In this document: one piece after another, positions 44,328-53,243 of the stretch
How the letters are laid out: each line of letters opens with the position of its first letter
Position numbering within the stretch: the first letter of the stretch is position 1
Origin: Kineococcus xinjiangensis
GTDB taxonomy: Bacteria; Actinomycetota; Actinomycetes; Actinomycetales; Kineococcaceae
Direction of reading: 5' to 3'
Assembly: GCF_002934625.1 (NCBI RefSeq)
Contig: NZ_PTJD01000001.1
Coordinates: 62,001-126,000 of the forward strand
DNA length: 64,000 nt
Program-made: the position numbers and the translations under genes
Notes under the pieces: model-generated
Seen by the model: the letters and a program-made list of their open reading frames with translations, nothing else
What the model was told of the DNA's origin: nothing
The model's database searches: none

Positions 44328-44992
44328 CGGGCGCCCCGCAGCCGGTCGCCGGCGCCGCGCAGGTGCTCGCGGGTGAGGCCGCGCCAGGTGTCCTCGTCCC
44401 CGCTGCGGGCGGCCTGGAGCAGCGTGGTGTGCTCGCGCAGGGCGATGGTCATGCGCTCGGGCTCGTCCTCCATGCGCGTGACGCCCATCCGCATCTGCCG
44501 GTCGCGGAGGCTGTCGTAGAAGCGGGTGAGGACGGCGTTGCCGGCGGCGGCGACGACGGCGGCGTGGAAGGCGCGGTCGGCGCCCATGAAGGCCCAGGTG
44601 TCGCCGTCCTGCGCGGCGGCGTGCATGGCGGCGAGGTGGTCGGCGAGGACGGGGGCGAGCTGGTCGCGCCGGGGCCAGGCGACTGCGGCGGCGTGGGTCT
44701 CGACGAGCTCGCGGGCCTCGAGGACGTCCTCGACCTCCTCCGGGGAGACGGGGACGACGAGCGCGCCGCGCTTGGGGATGAGCTTGAGCAGCCCCTCGGC
44801 CTCCAGCCGCAGCAGCCCCTCGCGCACGGGGGTGCGGGAGACGCCGACGCGCTCGGCGATGTCGCCCTCGGTGAGCAGCTCCCCGCCGGGGAGGGAGCGG
44901 TCGAGGATCGCGGCCTTGACCGCGGCGTAGACGCGCTCGGCGGCCGGTGGGGCGCCCGGCTCGCGGACGGACGGCGAAGCGGAGCGCGACAT
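44324..44992 (-). CDS. GntR family transcriptional regulator (FadR/FCD type)
   Basis: A 222-residue regulator. The winged helix-turn-helix is at about residues 20-85 (GDIAERVGVSRTPVREGLLRLEAEGLL in outline), followed by an all-helical FCD ligand domain with the expected metal-binding histidines in DRAFHAAVVAAAGN and REHTTLLQAA. It probably represses the coupled MFS gene until a small carboxylate or sugar acid binds. The ATG at 44992 follows cagggattctc; a second ATG at 45013 in the same frame would give seven more residues. AT-rich direct repeats just upstream may be its operator. Confidence 0.88.
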   Translation of the reverse strand: MSRSASPSVREPGAPPAAERVYAAVKAAILDRSLPGGELLTEGDIAERVGVSRTPVREGLLRLEAEGLLKLIPKRGALVVPVSPEEVEDVLEARELVETHAAAVAWPRRDQLAPVLADHLAAMHAAAQDGDTWAFMGADRAFHAAVVAAAGNAVLTRFYDSLRDRQMRMGVTRMEDEPERMTIALREHTTLLQAARSGDEDTWRGLTREHLRGAGDRLRGAR

Positions 44993-45011
44993 GAGAATCC
45001 CTGCTGCATCC

Positions 45012-45028
45012 ATGATGTATCTATGATG
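45012..45028. promoter_or_regulatory. AT-rich direct repeats, candidate GntR operator
   Basis: ATGATG occurs at 45012-45017 and again at 45023-45028, one helical turn apart, within a short AT-rich island unlike the surrounding GC-rich DNA. It lies directly upstream of the GntR gene and 52 bases before udgX on the other strand. Autoregulation is inferred. Confidence 0.35.
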
Positions 45029-45080
45029 CCACGGGTTCTCCGATGGCCGCGCCACCCCCGCTGGGACACGCTCTGGGGCC

Positions 45081-45728
45081 ATGACCACGATCGAGCGCCC
45101 CGGGGCCCGGCAGTGGGTCCCCGCCGACGGGGACGTCGAGGCCCTGCGCACCGCCGTCGGGCAGTGCCGCGGCTGCGAGCTGTGGGAGCCCGCCACGCAG
45201 GCCGTCTTCTCCGCCGGCTCCCCCACCGCCCGCCTCGCCCTCGTCGGCGAGCAGCCCGGGGACCAGGAGGACCGCCGCGGCATCCCCTTCGTCGGCCCCG
45301 CCGGGCGGCTGCTGCAGCGGGCGGTGGACGAGGCCGGCATCGACCGCGCGCAGGTCTACGTCACCAACGCCGTCAAGCACTTCCGCTTCGAGCAGGCCGG
45401 CGAGGGCGCGCGCCGCATCCACAAGAGCCCGGAGCTGGCGCACATCACCGCCTGCAAGCCGTGGCTGGCTGCGGAGCTGGCCCGTGTCGACCCGGACGTC
45501 GTCGTGTGCCTCGGTGCCACCGCCGCCAAGGCGCTGCTGCCGAAGGACTTCCGCGTGACCCGGCAGCGGGGGCAGCTGATGCGGCTGGCCACCTCGCGCG
45601 GGGAGAAGACGTTCCTGGGCACCATCCACCCCTCCGCGGTGCTGCGGGTGCCGGAGGAGCAGCGGCAGGAGGCCTACGACGCGCTCGTGGCCGACCTGCG
45701 GGTGGCGGCGGGCGCGCTCGCGGGCTGA
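45081..45728 (+). CDS. udgX: UdgX family uracil-DNA binding protein
   Basis: A 215-residue member of the uracil-DNA glycosylase superfamily. Motif A is GEQPGDQED and motif B is HPSAVLR. The family-defining R-loop appears as ARRIHKSP with His114, the residue that in mycobacterial UdgX forms a covalent bond with the deoxyribose after uracil excision. Cysteines 29, 32, 125 and 143 fit the four [4Fe-4S] ligands. It thus traps uracil-containing DNA rather than turning over. It is transcribed alone from the ATG at 45081 and divergent from the GntR gene. Confidence 0.93.
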   Translation: MTTIERPGARQWVPADGDVEALRTAVGQCRGCELWEPATQAVFSAGSPTARLALVGEQPGDQEDRRGIPFVGPAGRLLQRAVDEAGIDRAQVYVTNAVKHFRFEQAGEGARRIHKSPELAHITACKPWLAAELARVDPDVVVCLGATAAKALLPKDFRVTRQRGQLMRLATSRGEKTFLGTIHPSAVLRVPEEQRQEAYDALVADLRVAAGALAG

Positions 45729-45734
45729 GCGCCT

Positions 45735-45827
45735 GCTGACACCCCTGCTGCACCGGGAGCGCGACATGCCCGGGGCGGAACCCCGTGGGACGGCGCGCCG
45801 GGCCCTCGGTGCAGCCGGGGTGTCAGC
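45735..45827. terminator. Long-looped hairpin between udgX and psuK
   Basis: Bases 45735-45754 and 45808-45827 form a 20-bp stem with one mismatch. The 53-base loop holds a smaller GC hairpin. It follows the udgX stop by 6 bases, and its right arm contains the psuK stop codon. Confidence 0.6.
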
Positions 45828-46704
45828 CGACCAGCGGCACGCCGCTGCCCGCCTGCCCCAGGACGTGCGCGGCGGCGGCGTGCCCCGCCTCGCAGGCCGC
45901 GTACGGGTCGCCGCCGCGCAGCCACCCGGCGAGGAAGCCCGCGGCGAAGGCGTCGCCCGCGCCGGTGGTGTCGCGCACCCGGGGCACCGGCGGGACGGGG
46001 ACCCGCACCGGCGCGGCGCTCGGGGGCAGCACCGTGCTCGGGCGCGGGCCGTCCTTCACCACCAGGGTCGCGGCGGGCAGCGCCGCGGCCGCCGCCCCCC
46101 GCCCCCCGTCCCCGACGAGGCCCAGGAACTCCGCCTCGGAGCGGTTGGCGAAGACCAGGTCCGGCCGAAGCCGGGCGAGCAGGGCGAGGAACTCCTCCTC
46201 CCCCACCGCACGCATCAGGCCGGTGGAGGCGACGTCGACCGACACCGCGCCGCCGCGGCGGTGGACCGCCTCCGCGGCGGCCAGCGCCACCGCCCCCAGC
46301 CCCGCCGGGTCGAAGGCGTACCCGGAGACGTGCAGGTGCTCCAGGTCCGCCAGCCAGCGCTCGTCCACGGTGGACAGCGACTGGGACGCGGCGCGGTCGG
46401 GGAACATCGACCGCTCCCCCGAGGGGTCCACCAGCACCACCACGGTGCCCGTCCGCCCGCGCCGCTGCACGCGCACGTCCACGCCGTGGGAGGCCAGCTC
46501 CCGCGCGAGGGCCTCCCCCGCCGCGTCCTCGCCGACGCAGCCGAGGAAGCGGGTCGGCACCTGCCGCGCTGCGTGCACGGCGACGTTCGCGGCGCTGCCC
46601 CCGCGGGTGCGCACGACCGTGCACGCGGTGTCGGTGGCCGCCTGCAGGGGTTCGCCCAGCCAGACGACGACGTCCTCCACCAGGTCGCCGAGGATCCCGA
46701 GCAC
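45823..46704 (-). CDS. psuK: PfkB family kinase, probable pseudouridine kinase
   Basis: A 293-residue ribokinase-type sugar kinase. The N-terminal signature RTRGGSAANVAVHAARQ and the C-terminal RDTTGAGDAFAAGFLAGWL, containing the catalytic Asp and anion hole, are both intact. Its start lies 10 bases after the stop of the pseudouridine-phosphate glycosidase gene psuG. The pair therefore fits the PsuK-PsuG pathway in which PsuK makes pseudouridine 5'-phosphate and PsuG splits it into uracil and ribose 5-phosphate. Assignment as psuK rests on this context plus the family; a different nucleoside kinase is possible. Confidence 0.85.
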   Translation of the reverse strand: MLGILGDLVEDVVVWLGEPLQAATDTACTVVRTRGGSAANVAVHAARQVPTRFLGCVGEDAAGEALARELASHGVDVRVQRRGRTGTVVVLVDPSGERSMFPDRAASQSLSTVDERWLADLEHLHVSGYAFDPAGLGAVALAAAEAVHRRGGAVSVDVASTGLMRAVGEEEFLALLARLRPDLVFANRSEAEFLGLVGDGGRGAAAAALPAATLVVKDGPRPSTVLPPSAAPVRVPVPPVPRVRDTTGAGDAFAAGFLAGWLRGGDPYAACEAGHAAAAHVLGQAGSGVPLVG

Positions 46705-46714
46705 GACGGCGCCC

Positions 46715-47632
46715 TCAGGCCGCGAGGGCGCGGGCGATCTCGGCGCCGAGGCCGACGTTGCCCCGGTAGACGGCCACGTTGACGTCGAGGCTGCGCCCGC
46801 CCGTGGCGCGCTGGAAGTGGTCGAGCAGGAACGGCGTGGCGTCGTGGCCGGTGATGCCCGCCGCCTCCGCCGCGGCCAGCGCCTCCGCGAGCACGCGGTC
46901 GTGCTCGGCCGGGTCGAGCTGCGCCGCGGCGGAGACGGGGTTGGCGACGAGCAGGGCGGCCTCCAGGTCGAGCTCGTCGCGGGCGCGCACGAGGTCGGCG
47001 GCCTCCGCGGCGTCGGCGACGGAGTGCTCCAGGCCGTGGCCGGAGTCGGCGACGTAGAAGCCGGGGAAGCGGGTGGTGCGGTAGCCGACGACGGGGATGG
47101 ACAGCGTCTCCAGCCGCTCCAGGCTCGCGGGGACGTCGAGGATGGACTTCACCCCCGCGCTCACCACCACGATCGGGGTGCGGGCGAGGACCGGCAGGTC
47201 GGCGGACTCGTCGAAGGTCTGCGACGCCCCGCGGTGCACTCCCCCGAGCCCGCCGGTGGAGAACACCCGGATCCCGGCGCGGTGCGCCAGCAACGCGGTG
47301 GCGGCGACGGTCGTGCCGCCGCTGAGGCCCTTGGCGGCGGCGACGGGGAGGTCGCGCACGCTGACCTTGACGGCGCCGTCCTCCTGCGCGAGGCGGGTGA
47401 TGAGGTCCTTCCCGAGGCCGACGACCGCCTGCCCGTCGACGATGCCGATGGTGGCGGGCACCACCCCGGACGCCCGCACCCGCTCCTCCGCCTCCAGCGC
47501 GACCTCCAGGTTGCGGGGCCGCGGCAGCCCGTGGGTGAAGATCGTCGACTCCAGCGCCAGCACGGGCCGGCCGGCGGCGACGGCCTCGGCGACCTCGTCG
47601 GAGACGACGGTGCGGGGGCGGGACTGCGTCAC
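46715..47632 (-). CDS. psuG: Pseudouridine-5'-phosphate glycosidase
   Basis: A 305-residue enzyme that cleaves the C-C glycosidic bond of pseudouridine 5'-phosphate. It matches the PsuG family throughout: [54 protein letters not shown] with the catalytic Lys, [16 protein letters not shown] and [18 protein letters not shown]. The GTG at 47632 follows aaggagct. It is first in a two-gene operon with psuK. Pseudouridine from RNA turnover would be returned to uracil and ribose 5-phosphate. Confidence 0.95.
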   Translation of the reverse strand: MTQSRPRTVVSDEVAEAVAAGRPVLALESTIFTHGLPRPRNLEVALEAEERVRASGVVPATIGIVDGQAVVGLGKDLITRLAQEDGAVKVSVRDLPVAAAKGLSGGTTVAATALLAHRAGIRVFSTGGLGGVHRGASQTFDESADLPVLARTPIVVVSAGVKSILDVPASLERLETLSIPVVGYRTTRFPGFYVADSGHGLEHSVADAAEAADLVRARDELDLEAALLVANPVSAAAQLDPAEHDRVLAEALAAAEAAGITGHDATPFLLDHFQRATGGRSLDVNVAVYRGNVGLGAEIARALAA

Positions 47633-47733
47633 GGGGAGCTCCTTCGCTCGGGTGGGGACGGGACACCATGCACCCCCCGGTGCCGCCGGTCCAAGTCGCG
47701 TCGCAGCCCACCTCGCGGAGGTACCGTGACGGC

Positions 47734-48273
47734 ATGTCGGCTGAGGTGGTGCACGAGGTCCCGCGGGACGGAGCGTCGTCGCGGCCCATGTCGTGGGAGG
47801 ACTACGAGGCGCTGGGGGACGACGTCCGTGGCGAGTACATCGACGGGTGCCTCGTGATGGTGCCCTCTCCGAGCAGGCGCCACCAGCAGGCCGCGCGCCG
47901 CCTGGCGAACCTGCTGGAAGGCGTCGTCGAGGGGCACGAGGTGACGACCGAGTGGGCCTGGAAGCCGGGTCGGAACGAGTTCGTCCCCGACGTCATGGTG
48001 TTCCCCGCCACGGACGAGGACGTCCGCTTCACCGGCACCCCCCTGCTCTGCGTGGAAGTCCTCTCCACGAACCGCTCCGATGACCTGGTGCGGAAGGCGT
48101 TCAAGTACGCCAAGGCCGGCCTGCCGAACTACTGGGTCCTCGACCCCGTCGAGCGGGCCCTGCACGCCTACGCCCTGCAGGAGGGCATCTACGAGGAGGC
48201 GGCTGTCGTCGCGCCGCGCGGCAGCGTCCCCGGCTGGGACGTGCAGATCGACGTGGAGGACCTGCTGCGCTGA
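47734..48273 (+). CDS. Uma2 family nuclease-fold protein
   Basis: A 179-residue protein of the Uma2 (DUF820) family, which has a PD-(D/E)xK restriction-endonuclease-like fold. The putative catalytic residues are in [22 protein letters not shown] and the Lys of [18 protein letters not shown]. Uma2 proteins are abundant in some bacteria but not functionally established. The ATG at 47734 is preferred over an earlier in-frame start at 47668 because of a ggag-type site and the conserved start. It is divergent from psuG. Confidence 0.88.
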   Translation: MSAEVVHEVPRDGASSRPMSWEDYEALGDDVRGEYIDGCLVMVPSPSRRHQQAARRLANLLEGVVEGHEVTTEWAWKPGRNEFVPDVMVFPATDEDVRFTGTPLLCVEVLSTNRSDDLVRKAFKYAKAGLPNYWVLDPVERALHAYALQEGIYEEAAVVAPRGSVPGWDVQIDVEDLLR

Positions 48274-48374
48274 CGGGTCCAGCCGGCTCGGCGGCCGGCT
48301 GCGGTGGCCGGATCCCCCGGAGGGGGCCAGCATGGCGCGCGACCCACGCCACCCCGTCCTCCGGAGGCAGCACG

Positions 48375-49409
48375 ATGGAGTACCGCACCCTGGGGAGCAG
48401 CGGCTGCGCCGTGTCCTCCCTCGCCCTGGGCACCATGACGTTCGGGCAGGAGACCGACCCCGACGGCGCGTTCGCGCAGCTCGACCGGTTCGTGGAGGCG
48501 GGGGGCACCCTCGTCGACACCGCCGACGTCTACGCCGCCGGCACGTCGGAGGAGATCGTCGGCCGCTGGCTGTCGCAGCGGCCCGCCGACGTCACCGACC
48601 GGGTGGTGCTCACGACCAAGGGCCGCTTCCCCACCGGCTCCGAGCCCAACGCGGTGGGACTCTCCCGCCGCCACCTCACCCGGGCGCTCGACGACTCGCT
48701 GCGCCGGCTGGGGGTGGACTGCGTGGACTTCTACCAGGTGCACGCCTGGGATCCGTGGACGCCACTGGAGGAGACCCTGCGGGCGCTCGACGACTTCGTC
48801 AGCGCCGGGAAGGTCCACTACTACGGCCTGTCGAACTTCACCGGCTGGCAGGTGCAGAAGGCGGTGTGCACCGCCGACATGACCGGCGTCCCGCGGCCGG
48901 TGACGCTGCAGGCGCAGTACAACCTGCTGGCGCGCGAGGTGGAGTGGGAGATGGTCCCCGCGTGCGAGGAGAACGGGCTCGGCGTGCTGCCGTGGTCCCC
49001 GCTGGGCGGGGGCTGGCTGACGGGCAAGTACTCCCGCGACACCGAGCCGAGCGGCGCCACCCGCCTCGGGGAGGACCCGGGCCGCGGCGTGGAGGCGTAC
49101 GCGGGCCGCAACGCCCGCCAGCGGACCTGGGACGTGGTCGCGGCCGTGGAGTCGGTGGCCCGGGGACGCGGGGCGACGATGGCGCAGGTGGCGCTGGCGT
49201 GGCTGTCGGCGCAGCCGGTGGTGTCCTCCGTCATCCTCGGCGCCCGCACGCTGGAGCAGCTCGAGGACAACCTCGGCGCGGCGGACCTGCAGCTCACCGA
49301 AGACGAGATGGACCTGCTCGACGCCGCCAGTGACCCGGGGGCGGCGGACTACCCCTACGGCGGCCCCGGCCGGGAGCAGCGCAGCCGCAAGCTCACCGGC
49401 GGCCGCTGA
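48375..49409 (+). CDS. Aldo/keto reductase
   Basis: A 344-residue NADPH-dependent reductase with the (beta/alpha)8 AKR fold. The catalytic tetrad is Asp48, Tyr53 (DTADVYAAG), Lys82 and His123 (DFYQVHAWDP). The typical KVHYYGLSNFTGWQ and the C-terminal NADPH region SSVILGARTLEQLEDN are present. It belongs to the AKR11/12-like group. Substrate is unknown. It lies between the Uma2 gene and the galactan locus, from which a strong bidirectional terminator separates it, so it is probably not part of that pathway. Confidence 0.92.
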   Translation: MEYRTLGSSGCAVSSLALGTMTFGQETDPDGAFAQLDRFVEAGGTLVDTADVYAAGTSEEIVGRWLSQRPADVTDRVVLTTKGRFPTGSEPNAVGLSRRHLTRALDDSLRRLGVDCVDFYQVHAWDPWTPLEETLRALDDFVSAGKVHYYGLSNFTGWQVQKAVCTADMTGVPRPVTLQAQYNLLAREVEWEMVPACEENGLGVLPWSPLGGGWLTGKYSRDTEPSGATRLGEDPGRGVEAYAGRNARQRTWDVVAAVESVARGRGATMAQVALAWLSAQPVVSSVILGARTLEQLEDNLGAADLQLTEDEMDLLDAASDPGAADYPYGGPGREQRSRKLTGGR

Positions 49410-49423
49410 GCGGACCGGAACGG

Positions 49424-49476
49424 CCGCGAGGGGCGGCCCGGGCGGGAAGGGGTTCCGCCCGGGCCGCCCCTCGCGG
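49424..49476. terminator. Bidirectional terminator, perfect 22-bp stem
   Basis: Bases 49424-49445 and 49455-49476 are exact reverse complements around a 9-base loop. It lies between the aldo/keto reductase gene and the convergent GH53 gene that ends the galactan operon. Confidence 0.8.
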
Positions 49477-49509
49477 GTCAGCCGTCGCGCCCGGAGGTGA
49501 CGGCAGTCG

Positions 49510-50652
49510 TCACGGAGTCCAGCGCACGTGCGGGTTGACCCGGCCGTTCCAGTCGAACACGGCCATGTTCTCCCACTCGTTGCCGCTGCCGTTGATGTCG
49601 TCGGGGTTCCAGCCGTTCCCCTTCACCGCGGTCCAGGTGGGTTCCCAGTAGAAGACACCGAGCGCACCGGCGTTGCGGGCGGTGTTCTGCACCCACGTGA
49701 ACTGCTTGGCCTGCCCCTCCCACGTGGCAGGGATCCCGTCGCAGGTCGTCGTGCCCGGGATCGAGTTGTGGAACCCGTCGGCATCGGCGGTCGTGAAGGG
49801 GTACGCCGTTTCCACGATCACCACCGGCTTCCCGTAGCGCGTGCGCAGGTCGACGATGTTGTTGTAGAGGTTCCCCAGCGTGCCGTGCCACATGCAGTAG
49901 TACGACTGCCCGGTGATGTCCCACCTGACGCCCTGGGCGGTGATGCCGTCGAAGAACCAGCGCGCCTTCGCGTTGCTGTCCGCGTGCGCGGTGTGGATGA
50001 TCACCTGGGTGCCGGCGTTGCAGGCCTTCGTGGCGTTGTAGCCGGACTTCAGCAGCGCGGCCAGGGGGGCGAACTTGCTGTTGACGACCTTGCCCTCGTT
50101 CCAGAGCATCCCCACGTTGATCTCGTTGCCGATCTGCACGCTGTCCGGGGTGGTGCCCTGGGCCTTCAGTGCGGTGCAGACGTCGTACGTGTGGTCGTAG
50201 ACGTCCTTCTGGAGCTGGGTGAGGCTGTGGGTGGACCAGGCGGCCGGCTTGTACTGCTTGCCGGGGTCGGCCCAGGTGTCGGAGTAGTGGAAGTCGATCA
50301 TGACCTTCAGGCCCTTGGCCTTCAGCGTCCTGGCCTGCTGGAGGACCTTCGCCTTGTTGTTGTAGCCGCTCTTGGGGTTGTGCCAGATCCGCAGGCGGGC
50401 GTAGTTCATGCCGGCGCCCTTGAGCACGTCGATCGGGTCGCTGACCGTTCCGGCGGCGTTGTAGTACTTGAACGTCGTCGCCCCGGAGTGCTGCAGGTCC
50501 TGGGTGCGCTGCAGCGTCGAGACGTCACCGCCCAGCATGGTCATCACGTTGGCCGCCGAGGCGGTGGGGGCGGTGGTGCCGGCCACCGCGACCGGGACCG
50601 CCAGGGCGCAGGCCACGAGTGCGGCCCGGAGCGGGTTGATCCTGCGAGACAT
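49510..50652 (-). CDS. Secreted arabinogalactan endo-beta-1,4-galactanase (GH53), Sec type
   Basis: A 380-residue extracellular glycosidase that cuts internal beta-1,4-galactan bonds. A Sec signal (MSRRINPLRAALVACALAVP, cleavage near ASA at 33) precedes the (beta/alpha)8 domain. The GH53 catalytic pair is Glu177 in QIGNEINVG (acid/base) and Glu281 in VVIVETAYPF (nucleophile). The C-terminal WEPTW is typical of the family. The ATG follows aaggagag. It is the last gene of the galactan operon and lies 125 bases from the second GH53 gene, with which it shares fold but differs in export route. Confidence 0.93.
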   Translation of the reverse strand: MSRRINPLRAALVACALAVPVAVAGTTAPTASAANVMTMLGGDVSTLQRTQDLQHSGATTFKYYNAAGTVSDPIDVLKGAGMNYARLRIWHNPKSGYNNKAKVLQQARTLKAKGLKVMIDFHYSDTWADPGKQYKPAAWSTHSLTQLQKDVYDHTYDVCTALKAQGTTPDSVQIGNEINVGMLWNEGKVVNSKFAPLAALLKSGYNATKACNAGTQVIIHTAHADSNAKARWFFDGITAQGVRWDITGQSYYCMWHGTLGNLYNNIVDLRTRYGKPVVIVETAYPFTTADADGFHNSIPGTTTCDGIPATWEGQAKQFTWVQNTARNAGALGVFYWEPTWTAVKGNGWNPDDINGSGNEWENMAVFDWNGRVNPHVRWTP

Positions 50653-50777
50653 GTCTCTCCTTCGAGTCAGTCCTGGGTGCCCGCCGCGACAGGGTTCCGA
50701 CGGCGGGCGGATGGGGCGGTTCGTGCAGTTCGGGGCCCACCGGGTCCGGCCGGGCCGCGTCGTGGGGACCGGCCGGG

Positions 50778-51959
50778 TCAGCGGGCCGGGCGGAAGGCGC
50801 GCAGCGCGGGCAGCGCCGCGCCGGAGCGGTCGAACATCGTGAGGTTGTCGTTGGGGTTGCCCTCGCCGGGCGCCCAGCCGACGCCGGGCAGCCACTCCGG
50901 CTCCCAGGCGAAGAATCCGAGCCCGCGGCCGCCGGGGATGCCGACGAGGACCGCGCGCAGCGCCTCGAAGTACGCCGCCTGTCCCTCCGGGCTGGCGGGG
51001 AAGCGGCCGCCGTCGGGCAGCTGCGATGGCCGGTAGATGAAGTTCTCCAGGCCGTCGCCGTTCTCCAGCGTCCACGGGTACGCGGTCTCGACGAGGACGA
51101 CGTCCCTGCCGTAGCGCTCGGCACTGTCCGTGAGGTTGGCGCTCAGGTCGGCGAAGGAACCGTGCCAGAACGGGTAGTACGACTGCCCGATGACGTCGAA
51201 CTCGACGCCCTCGGCGAGGACGTTGTCGAAGAACCAGCGGGTGTGGTCCATCCGGCCGCCGCGGTCGATGTGCAGCATGGTCGGGATCCGCGCCCCCGTG
51301 GCGGTGGAGTCGTGCACCCCGGCGATGCCGGCCTTCAGCAGGGTGGTGAACTCCTTCCACTTCGGCGCCCCGGAACCGTAGAGCTTGCCGATCGGCCAGA
51401 GCATCCCGGCGGTGATCTCGTTGCCGACCTGCACCATGTCGACACGGCCGCCGGCGGCCTCGATCTGCTCCAGGCTGGTGCGGGTGTACGAGCGGACCGT
51501 CTCGGCCAGGGCGGCGAGGTCCTGCCCGCGCCAGGCGGCGGGGATCGTCTGGTGCGCGGGGTCGGCCCAGAAGTCGGAGTAGTGGAAGTCCAGCAGCACC
51601 TTCAGCCCGGAGCGCTTGGCGCGCCGGGTCATCTCGATGACGCTGGCGATGTCGCTGTAGCCGGCGGGCGGGTTCACCCACAGCCGCAGGCGGATCCAGT
51701 TGGCGCCGTTGGCGCGGAGGATGTGCTCGATCGGCCGGACGTGGCCGCCGTCGCTGAAGGTGATGCCGGCCGCCTCCAGCTGGGGCGTGAAGGAGATGTC
51801 GGCACCGCGGATGCTCAGGGCGTGCCCGCGCCCGGAGCTGCCGGCGGCCGGACCGGCGGCGGTGGCCGGTGCGGCGCCGAGGGCCACGGCACCGGCGGCG
51901 ACGGGCAGGGCGGACAGCAGCCCGCGGCGGGTGAGGGCGGTGGTGCGCTGGGTGGACAT
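50778..51959 (-). CDS. Exported endo-beta-1,4-galactanase (GH53), Tat type
   Basis: A 393-residue GH53 protein. The N-terminus has a twin-arginine signal (TRRGLLSAL) and an Ala-rich cleavage region near residues 28-36, so it is exported folded by Tat. The catalytic glutamates are Glu181 in VQVGNEITAG and Glu291 in LVETAYPW. In GH53 part of the family it resembles its neighbour but is more distant than a recent duplicate. Both galactanases would feed galacto-oligosaccharides to the ABC importer upstream in the same operon. Confidence 0.93.
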   Translation of the reverse strand: MSTQRTTALTRRGLLSALPVAAGAVALGAAPATAAGPAAGSSGRGHALSIRGADISFTPQLEAAGITFSDGGHVRPIEHILRANGANWIRLRLWVNPPAGYSDIASVIEMTRRAKRSGLKVLLDFHYSDFWADPAHQTIPAAWRGQDLAALAETVRSYTRTSLEQIEAAGGRVDMVQVGNEITAGMLWPIGKLYGSGAPKWKEFTTLLKAGIAGVHDSTATGARIPTMLHIDRGGRMDHTRWFFDNVLAEGVEFDVIGQSYYPFWHGSFADLSANLTDSAERYGRDVVLVETAYPWTLENGDGLENFIYRPSQLPDGGRFPASPEGQAAYFEALRAVLVGIPGGRGLGFFAWEPEWLPGVGWAPGEGNPNDNLTMFDRSGAALPALRAFRPAR

Positions 51960-52068
51960 GTCGCTCCTTCGCGGCAGTCGTCACAGGGGGGAGGGAGTTG
52001 CGGGGGGCTGCGCGGGGTCGTGCGCTGCGTCGTGGCGTCGCGCGGGGTGGTGTGCGACGCGGTGGTGC

Positions 52069-52129
52069 GGTTCGGGTGGTCCGGTTCAGGTGGCCCGGTT
52101 CGGGTGGTCCGGTTCAGGTGGTCCGGTTC
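52069..52129. repeat. 14-bp tandem repeat (28-bp super-period) across the lacI stop codon
   Basis: Four full units of ggttcNggtggNcc and a partial fifth run from 52069 to 52129. Units 1 and 3 are identical and units 2 and 4 differ by one base, so the true period is 28. The stop codon of the first lacI gene lies in unit 2, and the repeats encode the tail GPPEPDHPNRAT that its paralogue lacks. Confidence 0.85.
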
Positions 52130-53243
52130 GTCGCCGGGCGGAGATGGCGGGCAGGTCCGCGGAGGCGCGGACGACGAGCTGGGTCGGGATGGTGACCGAG
52201 ACGGGTGCGCGGCCGGCGACGCGCTCGGAGATGAGGCGGACCATCTCGTCGCTGATCCGCTCCAGCGGCTGCCGGACGGTGGCCAGCGGCGGGTCGAGCG
52301 TCGCCGCGAGACCGGAGTCGTCGAAGCCGACCACCGCCACGTCGCCGGGCACCTCGCGCCCGGCGTCGCGCAGGACGGCGAGGGCGCCGGCGGCCATGAG
52401 GTCGGAGGCGACGAAGACGCCGTCGACGTCCGGCGCCACGTCGAGCAGGGCCCGCATGGCGGCGGCACCGCCGTCGCGGCTCCAGTCGCCGTGGGTGATG
52501 AGCAGGTCGTCGAGGGGCAGGTCCGCGGCGCGCAGCGCGTCGCGGTAGCCGTCGAGCCGGTCCACACCGCCGGAGGTGTCCAGCGGCCCCGTGATGGTGG
52601 CGATCCGGCGCCGGCCGGCGGCGATCAGGTGCGCCACGGCGGAGCGCGCCCCGGCGCAGTCGTCGGCGGCGACGGAGGAGATGACCTGCTCGTGGCCGAG
52701 GGCCCGGCCGCAGGCGACGACGGGCACGTCGGCGCTCACGAGCTGCTCCAGGAGGGGGTCGCCGGAGTGCGAGGAGACGACGAGCACCCCGTCGACGTGG
52801 CCGCCCGAGAGGTACGTCAGCGCCCGGCGGCGCTCGTCCGGCGTACCGGCGATCATCAGGACGAGGGTGAGCTCCCGCTGCGCCAGCGCCTCGGCGACAC
52901 CGCGCAGGAGGATCGAGAAGTTCGGGTCCTCGAACAGCAGGTGCTGCGGCTCGGTGAGCAGGAAGGCGATGGAGCCGGACCGGCCCGTCGCCAGCGACCG
53001 GGCGTGCGGGTTGGCCGTGTAGCCGGTGCGGGCGATCGCCGCCCGCACTGCCTGCGCGGCGTCCGGGCTGACCCAGTCCCGGCCGTTGAGGACGCGCGAG
53101 ACGGTCGCGTACGACACGCCGGCCTCGCGAGCCACGTCCCGGATGGTGGGGCGCTTGCGGGGGACCACCTGGTCGGGAGGGGTGATCCTGCGGGTCGGCA
53201 CGGGTGCCCCGGCACCGGGGGCGACGCCGGGGATCGTGGTCAC
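52086..53243 (-). CDS. LacI family transcriptional regulator 1 (galactan operon)
   Basis: A 385-residue LacI-type repressor. An N-terminal helix-turn-helix (RDVAREAGVSYATVSRVLNG) is followed by the periplasmic-binding-protein-like sugar domain, with GLPLERISDEMVRL-type and GFDDSGLAATLDPPLATVRQPL segments near the end. The GTG at 53243 overlaps the stop of the upstream permease gene (GTGA), so the regulator is embedded within the operon it probably controls. It differs from its paralogue at 59314 mainly in the tail, which is extended by a tandem repeat. By eye the two agree at about four fifths of positions. Confidence 0.92.
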   Translation of the reverse strand: MTTIPGVAPGAGAPVPTRRITPPDQVVPRKRPTIRDVAREAGVSYATVSRVLNGRDWVSPDAAQAVRAAIARTGYTANPHARSLATGRSGSIAFLLTEPQHLLFEDPNFSILLRGVAEALAQRELTLVLMIAGTPDERRRALTYLSGGHVDGVLVVSSHSGDPLLEQLVSADVPVVACGRALGHEQVISSVAADDCAGARSAVAHLIAAGRRRIATITGPLDTSGGVDRLDGYRDALRAADLPLDDLLITHGDWSRDGGAAAMRALLDVAPDVDGVFVASDLMAAGALAVLRDAGREVPGDVAVVGFDDSGLAATLDPPLATVRQPLERISDEMVRLISERVAGRAPVSVTIPTQLVVRASADLPAISARRRTGPPEPDHPNRAT

